From NCBI RefSeq assembly GCF_027579695.1, contig NC_083575.1, forward strand, positions 36,121,382 through 36,185,381: 64,000 nt of DNA. Reading direction: 5' to 3'. The notes under the pieces are model-generated. The model made no database searches. It had not been told where the DNA came from and saw only the letters and a list, made by a program, of their open reading frames with translations. This DNA comes from Neoarius graeffei. Lineage: Eukaryota > Chordata > Actinopteri > Siluriformes > Ariidae. Below, piece after piece: positions 1 to 11,185 of this stretch (positions are counted from its first letter, which is position 1; every line of letters starts with the position of its first letter). Position numbers and translations under genes: made by a program.

Positions 1-1182
1 CTCCCTGAGATGACATGTGGAAGAACAGCCATATAATTTGGGTGTTTTTTTCTTTTTTAAAATTAAAAGCAACAAAAGTGCAATTGTGTAACCAGGAAAT
101 TCATTATAGTTTTTACACAAAGTCTATTTTGTTGAATGTCTTTTATATATTCATTGATATTCTTAATATAGTATTTGCTTAATTCATAAACTCAGGTGTG
201 GTCTGTGGGATGATATCAAGGATGCATGAGGAGAAAACTGGCATTCTGGTAAACCCCCCCCCCCCCCCTTGTTTTTTTTTTCTTTTACAACTTTGCAAAA
301 CATAAATAATAATTGTGACACAAAACTCTGGTGCTTTTTTTTTAAAAAGGGCTTTTTTTGTTTAAAAAGCATAAAAGTTTAACTTTGAGACAAAACTTTG
401 GTACTTTTGGAGTCATAAGAATGTACAAAGATATATTTTCTAGAATTTTAGTTTAACACAAAAAGTCCTCAAAGTTCTAGAAAATGTGTCCTTGAAACAT
501 TCTTATAACTCCAAAAGCACCAGAGTTAGGGCACCATCTGCTGGTAGGGCCCCCTTTCAGCCTTTTACACAATAGGGATCGCTTCAAACTTTCAAAACTA
601 TCAGATAAATATGAATTGAATAGCTAATTAGTTACTTTGTTGTTTATTTACAGTGTACATATACTGTATGCCAGTGCCAATAAAATTAAACTATATTCAG
701 GTAATATGTTAGACAATTTGGAGATTTATGTCTATTACGTAAAGCTGCAAACAATTGCAGCTTCCCAGTATTTTTTCTAAAAGCTTTCTAGATCATTCAG
801 AGTGTTTTTTTTTTTTTTGGAGTTTTCAGTTTTTATATTGGCTATAATACAGTAACTGTCACACACAGATAATGAAACGTGATGCTGATATCTCAAGACA
901 AGAACATACAGCAGAGGATTATGTTTGAAAAAAAAAAAGGTTTCCCAATGGTTCTTTAACAGAGGAGTTAAAATATTTGTTTTAAGTTTATACATACATC
1001 TTCTCCCAGAAGAACAAGTTGAAGAACCTTTTTTCCCTAAAGGTACACAGTCAGATGGTCAGTGTGAAGAGTTGAAAATTACATTATATTAATTGTACAT
1101 ATCACAGGGGGTTCCAGGTACACTTTTACAAATAAAAAAATATTATTCAAAAGGTTCTTTGTGCCGCAGCAGCTTAAATATG
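1..1182. other. AT-rich non-coding stretch
   Basis: No coding region or recognisable repeat family is visible. There is a 15-base C run at 254-268 followed by a T run. An imperfect inverted repeat lies at about 397-520: the sequence around TTTTGGAGTCATAAGAATG recurs inverted as CATTCTTATAACTCCAAAA, so the segment could be part of an old MITE. The short open frames here are low-complexity shadows. Confidence 0.6.
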
Positions 1183-1618
1183 CACTTCACAAACAGGTCA
1201 GTGAAGCTCCAAATGTGCAACAAGGCTGATGTCTCCTTTCCCTCTACCCTCAGGCTACCTTGCTGCCACCAAGGACGACGCGATCCATATCCCCTGACCT
1301 GCGAGAGCTTTCCCAGTCCAACTCCCCTGCTCCAGCCATCATCTGGAAGCTCATTGAGAGCCAACCCACTCACCTCCCTGCCCACCTGCGACCCATAGCC
1401 CAGCTGGCTCCTCCAGTTCACCCCTGCATGAGCGAACATCATACTCCTGCTGCCCTCCGGTCCCCTCTCCCTCTCTCTTATTCCCTCATGAGCCTCTACA
1501 CGGAAAAATCAAGAGTACTTGAATTCCTCGATGCCTGAGTCTGTGCCTGTATTCGTCTACTTAGCTTGCTTAGCTTCCTAAAAGATTTGAGTTTGTAACC
1601 CTTTCTGATAGTTTCACA
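1183..1618 (+). repeat. 5' LTR of Gmr1-like element A (left edge truncated)
   Basis: This matches the copy at 4964-5435 in direct orientation, from CACTTCACAAACAGGTCAGTG to a shared end with the form GTTTNACA. An AATCAAGAG/AATAAAGAG segment near 1507 and 5320 is the probable polyadenylation region. Sequence upstream of 1183 does not match that upstream of 4964, so the left edge is lost or rearranged. Confidence 0.7.
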
Positions 1619-1619
1619 A

Positions 1620-2100
1620 AAACATGGGCAAACCCCCCCTACATGGAGATGCTTCTCCAACACCTCTTGGAGGCCAGCCTCCAGCAGCAGGTAACCCAGG
1701 AGCTAGCCTGGGGCCTGTAGGTTGCCACTCATGAGCTGCTGCACCAACGAGCCAGAGCAAAACCACTCCCTGACTGTCATCCACACCCACACCAAGAGGA
1801 CCATCATCTCCTGCTGAAGCTCTCCCCTGCTGACATCATCAAGGCCTACATCTACATCTTCAAACAGACATCCATCAGGGAGGGCTGGTCAAAGGATGAG
1901 TAGGCCTAGATCTTGGCTTCAGACCCATCACCAGACCCAGCCCAGAACCCACCCCACACCTCCCCATAATGCATGCTTGGCTGGCGAACATGAGGACAAC
2001 ACTAGCAAAGCCACTGAAAGTGAGTCAAACACCCTCACTAACCCACTCTCGCATGTGTTTCAGACAGTGTCTAAGGAAGGGAACAATGGGAGATAACAAA
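1620..2100 (+). pseudogene. Gag remnant of Gmr1-like element A
   Basis: Translated in shifting frames, this shows a coiled N-terminal piece (LLQHLLEASLQQQVTQEL) and then the phrase LSPADIIKAYIYIFKQTS followed by a REGW-like motif. The latter resembles the start of the SCAN-like gag region of element B (ETYLATFERV...REAWP). Stops interrupt the frame. Assignment rests on position right after the 5' LTR and similarity to B, so it is moderate. Confidence 0.5.
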
Positions 2101-2204
2101 AGCAGGATGAGTGACTAAAACATTGTTGGGGACAGGTATGACTTATCAAGGGAATGGATCAAGAACCAGAGATGCCTCTCCCAGTTTCCTACTTCCTTGC
2201 CTGC

Positions 2205-3690
2205 CAGGGGCTGTTGTATCACCACATGGTGCGTCGAGGCCAGCCCACCGAGCTACTTGTCGTACCCACTCGAGGGTGGACCTGGTAATGCATCTCTCCC
2301 AACCCCACCCACTGAGCGGTCACCTGGTGGCACAGAAAACCCTTGAGACAATCCAAGATTGATGGCCATGGATGAAGGCAGAGATGAAAAACTTCTGCCA
2401 CCATTGCCCCAATGTCAGTGCACTGCCCCAAAGAAACCTGCCCCAGCATTACTCATTCCCCTGCCTATCATCTGAGTTCCCTTCAAGAGACTGAACATGG
2501 ATCTGGTGGGTCACCTGCCAAAATCTGCCTGGGGCCAACAGCACATCCTCATCATCGTGGATTATGCCACCTGCTTGCCTAAGGCAGTCCACCTCCAAAA
2601 AGTGTCTTGCAAGAACATTGCCAGAGAACTGGTCCTACTATTTTCATGTGTGGGCCTCCCAAAGGACCTGCTCATGGATCAGGGCATGCCCTTCATGTTG
2701 AAGCTGATGGTGGATGTCTGCCAGTTGCTGCAGGTAAAACAGGTCAGCATCTCAATGTACCATCCCCAAACTGATGGTCTGGTTGATCACTTTAACCAGA
2801 CCCTGAAGAGGATGTTGCGACATGTGGTGAATGAGGTTGGCAGGAACTGGGATCTTCTACATCTTGTTCACAGTATATGCTTCCAAGCCCCCAAGCTTCC
2901 ACCAGTTTCATGCTTTTTGAGCTCCTGTTTGGGAGGAGACTCCAGGGCTTGCTAGATAATGTGAAGGAGGCCTGGAAGGAACAGCCATCTCCACTTTGCA
3001 CCACCATTGAGCATGTGCAACAGATGCAAGAGCAGCTCAACAAGGTGGCACCAATTGTCCACCAGCATATGCTCAAGGCAGGGTGGCACGGTGATGTAGG
3101 GGTTAGCACTGTCGCCTCACAGCAAGAAGGTTCTGGGTTCAAGCTCAGCAGCCTACGGGAGCCTTTCTATGTGGAGTTAGCATGTTCTCCCTGTGTCCGC
3201 GTGGGTTTCCTCTGGGTGCTCCGGTTTCCCCCACAGTCCAAAGACATGGAGGTTAGGCTAATTGGTGGCTCTAAATTGACTGTAGATGTGAATGGAGTGT
3301 GAATGGTTGTTTGCCTCTGTGTGTCAGCCCTGTGATGATCTGGCGACTTGTCCAGGGTGTACCCTGCCTCTCGCCCATAGTCAGCTGGGGTAGGTTCCAG
3401 CTTGCCCGCAACCCTGCACAGGATAAGCGGTTACAGATAATGGATGGATGGATGGATATGCTCAAGGCCCAGGCCAAGCAAGGCAATATCTACAACCACC
3501 CTACCAAGCCCTGAGAATTCCAGCCCAGCGACCACATCTTCCTACTGTTTCTGTCTGCCAACTGCAAGTTCCTCGCATGCTGAGAAGGGCCCTTCATGGT
3601 GGTGGAGCAGGTTGGCACCATAACCTACTGCCTGCAGCAACCTGGTAAGTGAAAGTCAAGTGTATCATGTCAACCTTCTAACATGCTGGA
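2205..3690 (+). pseudogene. Integrase remnant of Gmr1-like element A, split by a SINE
   Basis: A degraded His-Cys zinc-binding region (about 2290-2430, ending in a CHHCPN-like pair) is followed by the catalytic core in the open frame 2497-2955. This has MDLVGHLP near its start (first Asp), a degenerate LLMDQGMPF segment (second Asp) and YHPQTDGLVDHFNQ, where the usual Glu of the D,D,E triad is Asp or lost. A V-SINE at 3081-3455 separates the core from a C-terminal GPY/F-like module near 3580-3650 (EGPFMVVEQVGTITYCLQ). It has several frameshifts and stops and is not functional. It lies upstream of RT, as expected for a Gmr1-like element. Confidence 0.75.
3081..3455 (+). mobile_element. V-SINE copy inserted in integrase A
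   Basis: tRNA-derived head (GTGGCACGGTG... TTAGCACTGTCGCCTCACAGC), V-type core (GTTTCCTCTGGGTGCTCCGG, CCCCCACAGTCCAAAGACATG) and a GGATGGATGG tail. It is flanked by a 13-bp duplication, ATATGCTCAAGGC, at 3067-3079 and 3456-3468. This belongs to an older subfamily (TAGGCTAATTGGTGGCTC) than the majority of copies here. Confidence 0.93.
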
Positions 3691-3699
3691 TTGAACCAC

Positions 3700-4850
3700 T
3701 GCTGCGACTCTCAGCTTTTGCCACTGTTCCCACAGAACCTCCAAGGCACCCCCAGGTCCAACAAGATGAAAACCTTACTGCCAGACAGTGACAAGAACTG
3801 GGAGAACTGCTGGATCAGTTTGAGGTTGTCTTTTTGGCAAAACCAGGCCAGACTTACCTGGCCCAACATGACATCAAAACCCTCCCAGGGTGGTGGTCAT
3901 ACAGTGGTCCTATCATGTCCCAGAGGCATGCTTTTGGGCTATAGAGGAAGAGGTGACTAGAATACTGTGAGATGGCAGCAGAGTTCATCAGCTCCAGTCA
4001 AGCCCCATAGTGGAGTGTCCAAACCCGACAAAAGTCTGAGACAGTTCAGGAAGCTCAATGAGATCTCAGACTTCGAAAGCTACCCTCTGCCCAGAATGGA
4101 TGAGCTGATTGGCTGCCTGGGGAGGGTCTGCTTTGTCTTGACCCTCAACTTGACAAATGGATACTGGTAGGTAGCCCTGATGCCAGAAGCGAAGCTCAAA
4201 CCCATCTTCTCGACCACGTCCGGTCACTGGCAGTACAGGGTCCTCTCCTTTGGCACTCACGGGGCACCAGCGATGTTCTGGCACCTCATGGACATTGTTC
4301 TGCATCCCCACCCTGAGTTTGCTGCAGTGTATCTCAACAATTTAATTGTACACTTTTCAACCTGGAGTGGCCACCTGCACCACCTTAAAGCTATCTTAGA
4401 GGAGTTGAGAAGGCTGGGCTCACCGCCAACCGTCGCAAGTGCCACCTGGGGTTGACAGAAGCACAATGCCTGGGATATCGCATTGGCTACAGGTTATTAA
4501 AGCCCCAGAAGAAAAAAATTGAGGCAGTTTGGGAGTATCCCTGGCCCATGACCAAAAAACAGGTATGTTGCTTTCTTAGAGCTGGCTGGTTACGACTGCA
4601 GATTTGAGCCTAACTTTTCCTCTGTAGTCTGTGCCCTCTCAGACCTAACAAAAAAAAAGGACATCTGAAGAAAGTACAGTGGACTAGTGAAGCAGAGCAT
4701 GCATTCCAGGCCCTGAAGAAGACCCTCATTACTGCCCCATCCTCTGTAACCCAGACTTTGACAGGCCATTCATCATCCACATGGATGTGTCAGAGACAGG
4801 CCTGGGCACTGTGCTCTCCCAGGTCTTTGTGGGTTGAAGGCTTCAGACCA
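3700..4850 (+). pseudogene. Reverse transcriptase and RNase H remnant of element A
   Basis: At 3967-4455 the frame reads through RT motifs: LRQFRKLNEISDFESYPLPR, LTLNLTNGYW then a stop, RVLSFGTHGAPAMF, and YLNNLIVHFSTW where the catalytic YxDD has become YLNN. Downstream (about 4460-4600) come GYRI...KPQKKKIEAVWEYPWPM and, in another frame around 4745-4835, an RNase H start (FIIHMDVSETGLGTVLSQVF). Loss of both catalytic Asp residues plus stops make it dead. It is followed directly by the 3' LTR. Confidence 0.75.
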
Positions 4851-4963
4851 CAAGAAACAGTGTGACCCATGGGGCAGAGCCAGCCATTTGTACACAACTA
4901 CAGTGGCTTAAGCAATGCCTTTCTTCACCCTCTATGAGCAGTCAGTAGAGTATAAGGAGGGGC

Positions 4964-5435
4964 CACCTCACAAACAGGTCAGTGAAGCTCTAAATGTGCA
5001 ACAAGGCTGAGGTCTCCTCTCCCTCAACCTGCAGGCTATCTTGCTGCCACCAAAGACAATGAGAACGACATCCTCTGACCTGTGAGAGCTTTCCTGGTTC
5101 AGCACCCTAGCTCTAGCCATCATCTGGAAGATTGTTGAGAGCTGACCAACTCACCTCCCCACCCGCCCGTGATCCGCAGCCCGGCTGGCTCTTCCACTTC
5201 ACCCCTGCACGAGCAAGCACCAAATTCCTGCTGCCCTTCCAACATCACCTCTCTGTCTCTCTCTCTCACACACACACTCACAAACTCCTTTATCCCCCCA
5301 CAAACATCTACACTGAAAAATAAAGAGCACTTGAATTTTTCAAGTCTCGGGTCTATGCCTGTGTTCGCCCGCTTAGCTTGCTAATCCTATCTTCCAAAAA
5401 GTTTTGAGTTTGTAACCATTTGTGATAGTTTAACA
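4964..5435 (+). repeat. 3' LTR of Gmr1-like element A
   Basis: Direct repeat of 1183-1618. It contains a CT/CA-rich tract at about 5250-5282 and AAATAAAGAGCAC as probable polyadenylation signal. The true left edge may lie up to about 100 bp further left, where the 5' copy has no counterpart. Confidence 0.7.
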
Positions 5436-5948
5436 TAACCAGATATCTTTAAGGATTCCCCCAGATGAGAAAAAAAAAACCCTTGACTTTTTCCTGAGAA
5501 TCCAAACAATTTAAAGTGGTAACATATACTAGTACATGTTAAGCATAAGGAGACACAAGTCTTGACTTGATTCAACTCAGTAAACTCATAATTAAATATT
5601 TACTCATCTTTGGATAATGGCTAGACTTTTCCAAAGGAGTTTTAATTGGAAGCTTTCCTGAAAGGGAAGTCTTTTCTGGCAGTTTTTTATGTAGAATCTT
5701 TAAAGAGGTACTGCACCTTTAAATGTGTTTTTTGAGCTGTAAAATAAATAATATGACTATTGTGATGAAACACATCAATGTTGGTGTTAATATTGGCAAA
5801 ATTAACATTTTTATTTAAAAAAAAATTAGTATTTTATGGGTTAAAAAGGGCTCAAAATGCCTTCTACTGGTTGAAATCATCCTGAATCTTGGAAGGCCGA
5901 TGCTGATGTAAAATTGACCATTTGGTACTTCTCTACATCATAAAACAT

Positions 5949-5980
<32 letters not shown>

Positions 5981-5984
5981 GCAG
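5436..5984. other. AT-rich spacer with a CA microsatellite
   Basis: No gene is seen. A (CA)n tract runs from about 5948 to 5972 and grades into TATATAT, next to the insertion point of the following SINE. Confidence 0.7.
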
Positions 5985-6341
5985 GGTGGTGTAGTGGTTA
6001 GCGCTGTCGCCTCACAGCAAGAAGGTCCGGGTTCGAGCCCCGTGGCTGGTGAGGGCCTTTCTGTGTGGAGTTTGCATGTTCTCCCCGTGTCCATGTGGGT
6101 TTCCTCCGGGTGCTCCGGTTTCCCCCACAGTCCAAAGACATGCAGGTTAGGTTAACTGGTGACTCTAAATTGACCATAGGTGTGAATGGTTGTCTGTGTC
6201 TATGTGTCAGCCCTGTGATGACCTGGCGACTTGTCCAGGGTGTACCCCGCCTTTCGCCCGTAGTCAGCTGGGATAGGCTCCAGCTTGCCTGCGACCCTGT
6301 AGAACAGGATAAAGCGGCTACAGATAATGAGATGAGATGAG
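5985..6341 (+). mobile_element. V-SINE copy
   Basis: Head truncated by a few bases (starts GGTGGTGTAGTGG), complete core, and tail of GATGAGATGAGAT. Flanks ATATATATGCAG (5973-5984) and ATATATTATGCAG (6342-6354) form an imperfect target duplication that overlaps the left end of the next MITE. Confidence 0.9.
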
Positions 6342-6697
6342 ATATATTATGCAGTACCAGCCAAAAGTTTGGATACACCTTCTAATTCAAATTTTCTTCA
6401 TTTTTCCAAAATAAAGACACTTCATGTCTTAAAGTAATGATGGATGTCATTTCTCTTTACTTAATTCAGCGGTTCTTGACATAATATGGATTACTGCAGT
6501 TGTGGAAAGGGTTTACTGTATTTTTATTATTTACCGTTGACTGACTGATCTCAAACACATTAAGAAGGCAAGAAATTGCAATAATTAACTTTTGACAAGG
6601 CAAACTTGTTCATTGAAAAGCATTCCAGGTGACTACTTCATGAAACTGTGTAAAGCGTCATCAAGGTAAACGGTGGCTACTTTAGAGAATCTAAAAT

Positions 6698-7339
6698 CTC
6701 ATCTCATCTCATTATCTGTAGCCGCTTTATCCTGTTCTACAGGGTCGCAGGCAAGCTGGAGCCTATCCCAGCTGACTACGAGCGAAAGGCGGGGTACACC
6801 CTGGACAAGTCGCCAGGTCATCACAGGGCTGACACATAGACACAGACAACCATTCACACTCACATTCACACCTACGGTCAATTTAGAGCAGGGGTGTCAA
6901 ACCTGATCCATAAAGGGCCGTGTGGCTGCAGGTTTTCATTCCAGCCATGCAGCAGCACCCTGATTTGGCTTATTAAATCAACTGACACACCCACCCTTTA
7001 ATCAAGGGTGGGTGTGGCTGCAAGTATTTGACTGTGTGAAGACAGTTCAGTTGATTGAATGAGCCAAGTCAGGTGTGCTGCTGCATGGCTGGAATGAAAA
7101 CCTGCAGCCACAAGGCCCTTTATGGATCAGGTTTGACACCCCTGATTTAGAGTCACCAGTTAATCTAACCTGCATGTCTTTGGACTGTGGGGGAAACCGG
7201 AGCACCCGGAGGAAACCCACGCGGACACGGGGAGAACATGCAAACTCCACACAGAAAGGCCCTTGCCGGCCACGGGGCTCGAACCCGGACCTTCTTGCTG
7301 TGAGGCGACAGTGCTAACCACTACACCACCGTGCCGCCC
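6698..7339 (-). mobile_element. V-SINE copy, split by a hAT MITE
   Basis: Minus-strand SINE with 12-bp duplications AGAATCTAAAAT (6686-6697) and AGAAGCTAAAAT (7340-7351), one mismatch. The element is complete apart from the 256-bp insertion at 6889-7144. Confidence 0.92.
6889..7144. mobile_element. Palindromic hAT-type MITE
   Basis: Starts CAGGGGTGTCAAACCTGATC and ends with its inverted complement. The two arms pair over most of the 256 bp. An exact 8-bp duplication, ATTTAGAG, lies at 6881-6888 and 7145-7152. The 8-bp duplication and CAGGGGTGTC terminus are typical of the hAT superfamily. Removing it restores the SINE consensus. Confidence 0.9.
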
Positions 7340-7525
7340 AGAAGCTAAAATATGAAACTTTTTTTTAACACTTTTTTTTGTTTACCACATAAATCCATAT
7401 ATGTTCCATATGTTATTTCATAGTTTTGATGTTTTCAGTATTGTTCTACAATGTAGAAAATGGTTAAAATACAGAAAAGCCTATGAATGAGTAAGTGTGT
7501 CTAAACTTTTAACTGGTACTGTATG

Positions 7526-8141
7526 TCTAGGTACAAATAAACTTATGAGCACAGCAGAATTAAAATAGAATTGTAAGATTCAACAGTTTTCACTGAATAA
7601 ATTCATTGTTTACTAGACAGCATAATTAACTGTAGTTTTTTTTTCCCCCCCTAAAGTGAAATAAGCAATTCCATTCAGAAACCTACTGGAGCAAGTCAGT
7701 GAGTTTTATTCAAAGCTTCCCAGATTAATCACAATTTAAACCACATTTTCTTGCATCACCATCAGGTTCTCCAATCACTGAAACACAAACCGTGCAAAGT
7801 TTCACTTTCTGTTATTAACAACATATCAACAGGCTACCAGCACTTGGCATTTGACAAGTACAATGCACTGTGAGAATCCTGTCTCTCTCTGAAGAGAGGT
7901 GTTTGTATTTTCCCCCTCCTTTTTAGTATTTCCTCTTTGAGCTGACATTTTATGATTATTGACGATTTTTTCTATCATGCTGTGTGTCTGGCCTTTGACT
8001 GCAGGACATCTTGTTTTGTGCTGATAAATGAAAACATCAGAAGACCCAGAATTGATTGCACAGACAGCAACTGGATCCGATGCTGTGTTATGAGAGCTAT
8101 GATTGTTTTCCTCAAGAAAAAGAAACCAGTAAAAAGACATA
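7526..8141. other. Non-coding, no recognised repeat
   Basis: No family, RNA gene or convincing exon seen. Overlapping short frames on both strands lack recognisable domains. Confidence 0.5.
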
Positions 8142-8143
8142 TA

Positions 8144-9755
8144 CAACCCTGATTCCAAAAAAGTTGGGACAAAGTACAAATTGTAAATAAAAACGGAATG
8201 CTTCCAAATGTGGAAGTTTCAAAATTCCATATTTTATTCAGAATAGAACATACATGACATATCAAATGTTTAAACTGAGAAAATGTATCATTTAAAGAGA
8301 AAAATTAGGTGATTTTAAATTTCATGACAACAACACATCTCAAAAAAGTTGGGACAAGGCCATGTTTCCCACTGTGAGACATCCCCTTTTCTCTTTACAA
8401 CAGTCTGTAAACGTCTGGGGACTGAGGAGACAAGTTGCTCAAGTTTAGGGATAGGAATGTTAACCCATTCTTGTCTAATGTAGGATTCTAGTTGCTCAAC
8501 TGTCTTAGGTCTTTTTTGTCGTATCTTCCGTTTTATGATGCGCCAAATGTTTTCTATGGGTGAAAGATCTGGACTGCAGGCTGGCCAGTTCAGTACCCGG
8601 ACCCTTCTTCTATGCAGCCATGATGCTGTAATTGATGCAGTATGTGGTTTGGCATTGTCATGTTGGAAAATGCAAGGTCTTCCCTGAAAGAGACGTCGTC
8701 TGGATGGGAGCATACGGTATGTTGCTCTAGAACCTGGATATACCTTTCAGCATTGATGGTGTCTTTCCAGATGTGTAAGCTGCCCATGCCACACGCACTA
8801 ATGCAACCCCATACCATCAGAGATGCAGGCTTCTGAACTGAGCGCTGATAACAACTTGGGTCGTCCTTCTCCTCTTTAGTCCGAATGACACGGCGTCCCT
8901 GATTTCCATAAAGAACTTCAAATTTTGATTCATCTGACCACAGAACAGTTTTCTACTTTGCCACAGTCCATTTTAAATGAGCCTTGGCCCAGAGAAGACG
9001 TCTGCACTTCTGGATCATGTTTAGATACGGCTTCTTCTTTGAACTATAGAGTTTTAGCTGGCAGCGGCGGATGGCACGGTGAATTGTGTTCACAGATAAT
9101 GTTCTCTGGAAATATTCCTGAGCCCATTTTGTGATTTCCAATACAGAAGCATGCCTGTATGTGATGCAGTGCCGTCTAAGGGCCCGAAGATCACGGGCAC
9201 CCAGTATGGTTTTCCGGCCTTGACCCTTACGCACAGAGATTCTTCCAGATTCTCTGAATCTTTTGATGATATTATGCACTGTAGATGATGATATGTTCAA
9301 ACTCTTTGCAATTTTACACTGTTGAACTCCTTTCTGATATTGCTCCACTATTTGTCGGTGCAGAATTAGGGGGATTGGTGATCCTCTTCCCATCTTTACT
9401 TCTGAGAGCCGCTGCCACTCCAAGATGCTCTTTTTATCCCCAGTCATGTTAATGACCTATTGCCAATTGACCTAATGAGTTGCAGTTTGGTCCTCCAGCT
9501 GTTCCTTTTTTGTACCTTTAACTTTTCCAGCCTCTTATTGCCCCTGTCCCAACTTTTTTGAGATGTGTTGCTGTCAGGAAATTTCAAATGAGCCAATATT
9601 TGGCATGAAATTTCAAAATGTCTCACTTTCGACATTTGATATGTTGTCTATGTTCTATTGTGAATACAATATCAGTTTTTGAGATTTGTAAATTATTGCA
9701 TTCCAATTTCATTTACAATTTGTACTTTGTCCCAACTTTTTTGGAATCAGGATTG
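8144..9755 (-). mobile_element. Tc1-like transposon, copy 1 of the CAACCCTGATTCC family
   Basis: The 1612-bp element has inverted termini (CAACCCTGATTCCAAAAAAG at left, complement at right) and is bounded by TA on each side (8142-8143, 9756-9757). A closely related copy occupies 25828-27432. The transposase runs on the minus strand. Confidence 0.93.
8315..9447 (-). pseudogene. Tc1-like transposase, broken
   Basis: Cut-and-paste transposase of the Tc1 type. The N-terminal part (9447-8953) contains MTGDKKSILEW and a helix-turn-helix ([20 protein letters not shown]). It ends at TAG where the sister copy at 26048-26977 has TGG ([10 protein letters not shown]). After that stop the frame continues through the first catalytic Asp (LWSDES). 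A 5-base insertion near 8713, where the copy has CATACGGTATG instead of CATATG, then shifts the frame. The second Asp ([11 protein letters not shown]) and the Glu ([11 protein letters not shown]) are in the shifted frame. So there is one nonsense and one frameshift relative to its sister, and the product cannot be active. Confidence 0.9.
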
Positions 9756-9757
9756 TA

Positions 9758-10784
9758 AAATAGCAATAATAAAGAAACAAATCAATAAATCTAAAAAGCA
9801 AACACTAACATTATAATCTGGAAAGTTCCCTGAACTCTGAGGAAGGAGTGAGGGAAAATTAACATTCAGGTACAAACTAGGTCCAACAACAACAACAAAA
9901 CATTGCTTATTTTCTCCTGTTCTTAAAATTCTGTTTCCAGGGACAGGCCAGATCTGATGCACTTCTTTGAGGAGTTGTATCAAGATAGTTTACGGAGGCT
10001 GAGATAACGCTAGCCAGGCCAACAGACAGGGGCCAACTTGGACAGAAGTTGACACAAGTGCTTGTTTAAATAATTTTTGGATAAGAAGTTGATTAAAGCT
10101 GGCCGATACGGTAGGTGCAAATGCAAGGTGAAAACTGTTGCCGAAAATGAAAATAATTGAAGCTTGTTTGAAGCCTGAGTTCAGGTTTTTATGACTGGAA
10201 AGTGCAGTAACAAATAATACTGAATTTCCTTCTGCACTCCATGGCTCAGTTATAAACCTTAATATTCATTTGATACGTATAGCCAATTTATATCTGCTTT
10301 AATCATCAGAGCATGGCTTCAGAAAGATGAAATTAGGCTATGACTAGACTACAGCTAACCTTCAAAATCTTTAATTCATTAATGAGACACAAAATGAACA
10401 GAGAACAGACATATGAGATCTAATAGAATCTTTAATTCTGGTGGCATTTACATCATAGCGCTCCATTAGTAAACACACAGTCTGGGTCCAAATTATGCTC
10501 ATACATCTTTCTCAATTTTTTTTCTTCCATGGAAACAGAACAGAAATTTGTGAAGAGAATACAAACCATCAAAACAACAACAACATCAAAATATACATTG
10601 TTAAATGTTACATAATTCATATTTGGCACAGTGATACCATGTCTCTGTCATCAAAGAGAAAGTAATTAAAAAATTCACAAATGAGTTCACCTTTTGGACT
10701 AACATCTTAGCCTAATAGCACAATTCACTATTTGTTCACAACGCAAAATAACAGTTTGTGTGAATCACTTATTTATGATACGCA
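9758..10784. other. Non-coding, no recognised repeat
   Basis: AT-rich sequence with no domain-bearing frame or known repeat signature. Confidence 0.5.
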
Positions 10785-10786
10785 TA

Positions 10787-11151
10787 CAGTACTGTGCGAA
10801 AGTCATTGGCACTCTATTTTTTTCCATACAAACTTTGTCACAGATTTCTATTTTATTACTTCTATATTATCAAGTCAAAACCTTACAAAAACATTTTAGA
10901 GTTCCAAACGTTTGTTTTCCAGCACAAAATGTTACAGGGGAAAAATTTTTTTTGTATCTTATTATATTACATGCGAGAGCACTTTTCAGATGAAAAAAGA
11001 AAACATAATGAAGGCTACTGGGTTTTGCTGCAAAAATTAAGAAGCAAGTGTGACAGTCAAAGTGTCCAGAAGCACTGTGGCTGGTTCTGTAAGATGCTCA
11101 GTAAAACCTACAGCTCATTTCCTTATAAAACTGCACTCACTGTACCTGAGA

Positions 11152-11185
<34 letters not shown>

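Larger units (their letters stand above)
1183..5435 (+). mobile_element. Degraded Gmr1-like Ty3/gypsy retrotransposon A
   Basis: Two direct repeats (1183-1618 and 4964-5435) enclose pieces of a gypsy polyprotein on the plus strand, in the order gag, integrase, reverse transcriptase, RNase H. Integrase upstream of RT is the reverse of the usual Ty3/gypsy order and is the hallmark of the Gmr1-like group known from fish and other deuterostomes. The same order occurs in element B (35.1-43.4 kb). All domains carry stops and frameshifts, and the LTRs have diverged, so the copy is old. A V-SINE has inserted into the integrase. No clear target duplication was found. Confidence 0.75.
6352..7521. mobile_element. 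Non-autonomous DNA transposon (MITE), TIR CAGTACCAG
   Basis: Left end CAGTACCAGCCAAAAGTTTG is matched inverted at the right end (AAACTTTTAACTGGTACTG). TATG flanks both sides, so the duplication may be TA or TATG; the terminus resembles Tc1-like fish MITEs but the superfamily is not proven. There is no transposase frame. A V-SINE sits inside it. Confidence 0.7.

Noticed and set aside
1093..1538. Overlapping open frames over the first LTR
   Set aside because: Pro/Ser-rich shadows in LTR sequence repeated at 4964-5435.
5948..5972. CA repeat as part of a CRISPR-like or regulatory array
   Set aside because: A plain dinucleotide microsatellite; spacing and unit size do not fit any array, and the genome is eukaryotic.
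5998..6378. Long open frames on both strands across V-SINEs (also near 21637, 23823, 45350, 56061, 62196)
   Set aside because: They are read-through frames of the SINE core (for example MSLDCGGNRSTRRKP) recurring in every copy; no protein function.
7826..8265. Minus-strand frames of 96 and 117 residues
   Set aside because: No domain, partly overlapping the Tc1 end, low-complexity composition.
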